This document shows, in pieces, positions 5,766 to 6,351 of a stretch of DNA of 6,351 bases. The first letter of the stretch is position 1; every line of letters starts with the position of its first letter. The notes beneath the pieces are model-generated. The model was given only the letters and a program-made list of their open reading frames with translations. It made no database searches and had not been told where the DNA came from. Source of the stretch: SOIA01 sp050116035 (GTDB lineage: Bacteria > Acidobacteriota > Aminicenantia > Aminicenantales > Aminicenantaceae); NCBI GenBank assembly GCA_050116035.1, contig JASFPJ010000200.1:1-6351 (forward strand), written 5' to 3'. Position numbers and translations under genes: made by a program.

Positions 5766-6351
5766 TTATCTGTTTTTCCAGAGGGGCGTTCTCTTTTCCA
5801 TGAAGGCCTTCAGGCCTTCATGCGCATCCTCAGATGCCATGAGTTCCTCGATATAGGTTTTTTCGATTTTCTCTAATCCCTCTAAAAAGGCAGTCTCCAA
5901 ACCCAGATTGATTCCTTTTTTTGTATGCTTTATTCCGACTAAACTCAATTCTGTAAAGGGCTGGATGAAATTGCCCAGTTCTGGATCGAAAGAAGCCAAA
6001 GGCACAACCTTATTGACCAGGCCGATTCGTTCTGCTTCTTCAGCTTCGAGAATTTTCCCTGTGAGAAGGATTTCTGAAGCCTTTTTTAATCCGACAAGGC
6101 GAGGCAAAATTAGTAAAGCGACCGGTGCGACAGCAGAGAGTTTTATTTCCGGCTGTCCGATTTTCAAGTTATCCGCCGCGACAATCATATCGCAGAAAAG
6201 GGCCACTTCACAGCCTCCTCCTAAGGTCAATCCCTTTGTTGCCGCCACGGTCACTTGCTCAAGCTTGGACAGGTTGCGGAAAATGTCGTGAAACGCATGA
6301 AGCATTTCCTCGACTTTATCTTTTGTGTGCTCAGATATGTCCACGCCAGCT
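5766..6351 (-). CDS. dch: Enoyl-CoA hydratase/isomerase family protein, probable cyclohexa-1,5-diene-1-carbonyl-CoA hydratase (5' end outside window)
   Basis: The last 194 residues of a crotonase-fold protein. The frame stays open to the right edge and the true start lies outside. The GTG at 6344 is internal, because the residues at the edge, AGVDI, are the crotonase oxyanion-hole motif (AGADI) that normally follows about 60 residues. Numbering from the first complete codon, the second oxyanion glycine is G45 and the two catalytic glutamates are E48 (GGGCEVAL) and E68 (GQPEIKL), spaced 20 apart as in rat enoyl-CoA hydratase (E144/E164). Instead of the usual PGxGGTQRL the following stretch is SAVAPVALLILPRLVG. 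This, with the C-terminal EELMASEDAHEGLKAFMEKR, closely resembles my recollection of Thauera Dch. Dch adds water to cyclohexa-1,5-diene-1-carbonyl-CoA to give the 6-hydroxy product, the substrate of Had-type dehydrogenases such as the one encoded 11 bases downstream. An ordinary enoyl-CoA hydratase is the alternative. Confidence 0.8.
   Translation of the reverse strand, partial: AGVDISEHTKDKVEEMLHAFHDIFRNLSKLEQVTVAATKGLTLGGGCEVALFCDMIVAADNLKIGQPEIKLSAVAPVALLILPRLVGLKKASEILLTGKILEAEEAERIGLVNKVVPLASFDPELGNFIQPFTELSLVGIKHTKKGINLGLETAFLEGLEKIEKTYIEELMASEDAHEGLKAFMEKRTPLWKNR
5799..5822. repeat. Perfect 11-bp inverted repeat inside the hydratase gene
   Basis: CATGAAGGCCT (5799-5809) and AGGCCTTCATG (5812-5822) are exact reverse complements around the centre TC. 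The repeat lies near the 3' end of the hydratase gene, encoding HEGLKAFM, about 45 bases upstream of the dehydrogenase start. It could fold into a strong mRNA hairpin or be a coincidence of codon choice. Confidence 0.7.

Noticed and set aside
6342..6344. GTG at 6344 as the start of the hydratase gene
   Set aside because: The frame is open to the window edge and the codon falls inside the conserved AGVDI oxyanion-hole motif, so it is internal.

Overview
The window comes from a bacterial chromosome of moderate GC content, probably from a free-living anaerobe. It holds four protein-coding genes in two unrelated blocks. No tRNA, rRNA, CRISPR array, transposase or phage gene is visible. The lineage cannot be fixed from sequence alone. 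A Tat-exported M24 peptidase, a Sec-exported S9 peptidase of the type common in Bacteroidota and Acidobacteriota/Aminicenantes-like genomes, short dispersed repeats and a likely anaerobic aromatic-acid gene pair would fit an uncultured anaerobe of the Acidobacteriota/Aminicenantes/Desulfobacterota kind. That placement is a low-confidence inference.

Left block (1-4265): after about 185 bases with no convincing gene, an M24 metallopeptidase (Xaa-Pro aminopeptidase-like, with a twin-arginine signal) runs on the + strand from 186 to 1445. It converges on a large S9 prolyl-oligopeptidase-family serine peptidase on the - strand (4265 to 1491). The two stop codons are only 45 bases apart, and a hairpin between them can act as a terminator in both directions. 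Both enzymes are predicted to be exported and both belong to families that act on peptides near proline, so they may share a job in extracytoplasmic peptide breakdown.

Middle (4266-4725): about 460 bases without a credible gene lie upstream of the S9 gene and downstream of the dehydrogenase. The stretch carries a short dispersed palindrome of the 'GTCATTGCGA...GCAATC' type and a second repeat-like element with a GGGACAGG core. That core is shared with the terminator hairpin at 1471-1491.

Right block (4726-6351, - strand): a crotonase-fold hydratase, cut by the window edge, is followed after 11 bases by a zinc- and NAD-dependent medium-chain dehydrogenase. The hydratase resembles cyclohexa-1,5-diene-1-carbonyl-CoA hydratase (Dch/BamR) and the dehydrogenase resembles 6-hydroxycyclohex-1-ene-1-carbonyl-CoA dehydrogenase (Had/BamQ). 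These are consecutive steps of anaerobic benzoyl-CoA degradation, so the pair most likely belongs to an aromatic-acid catabolic operon that continues beyond the right edge. I see no wholly new system. The points most worth a second look are this catabolic pair, the exported peptidase pair and the repeat elements.
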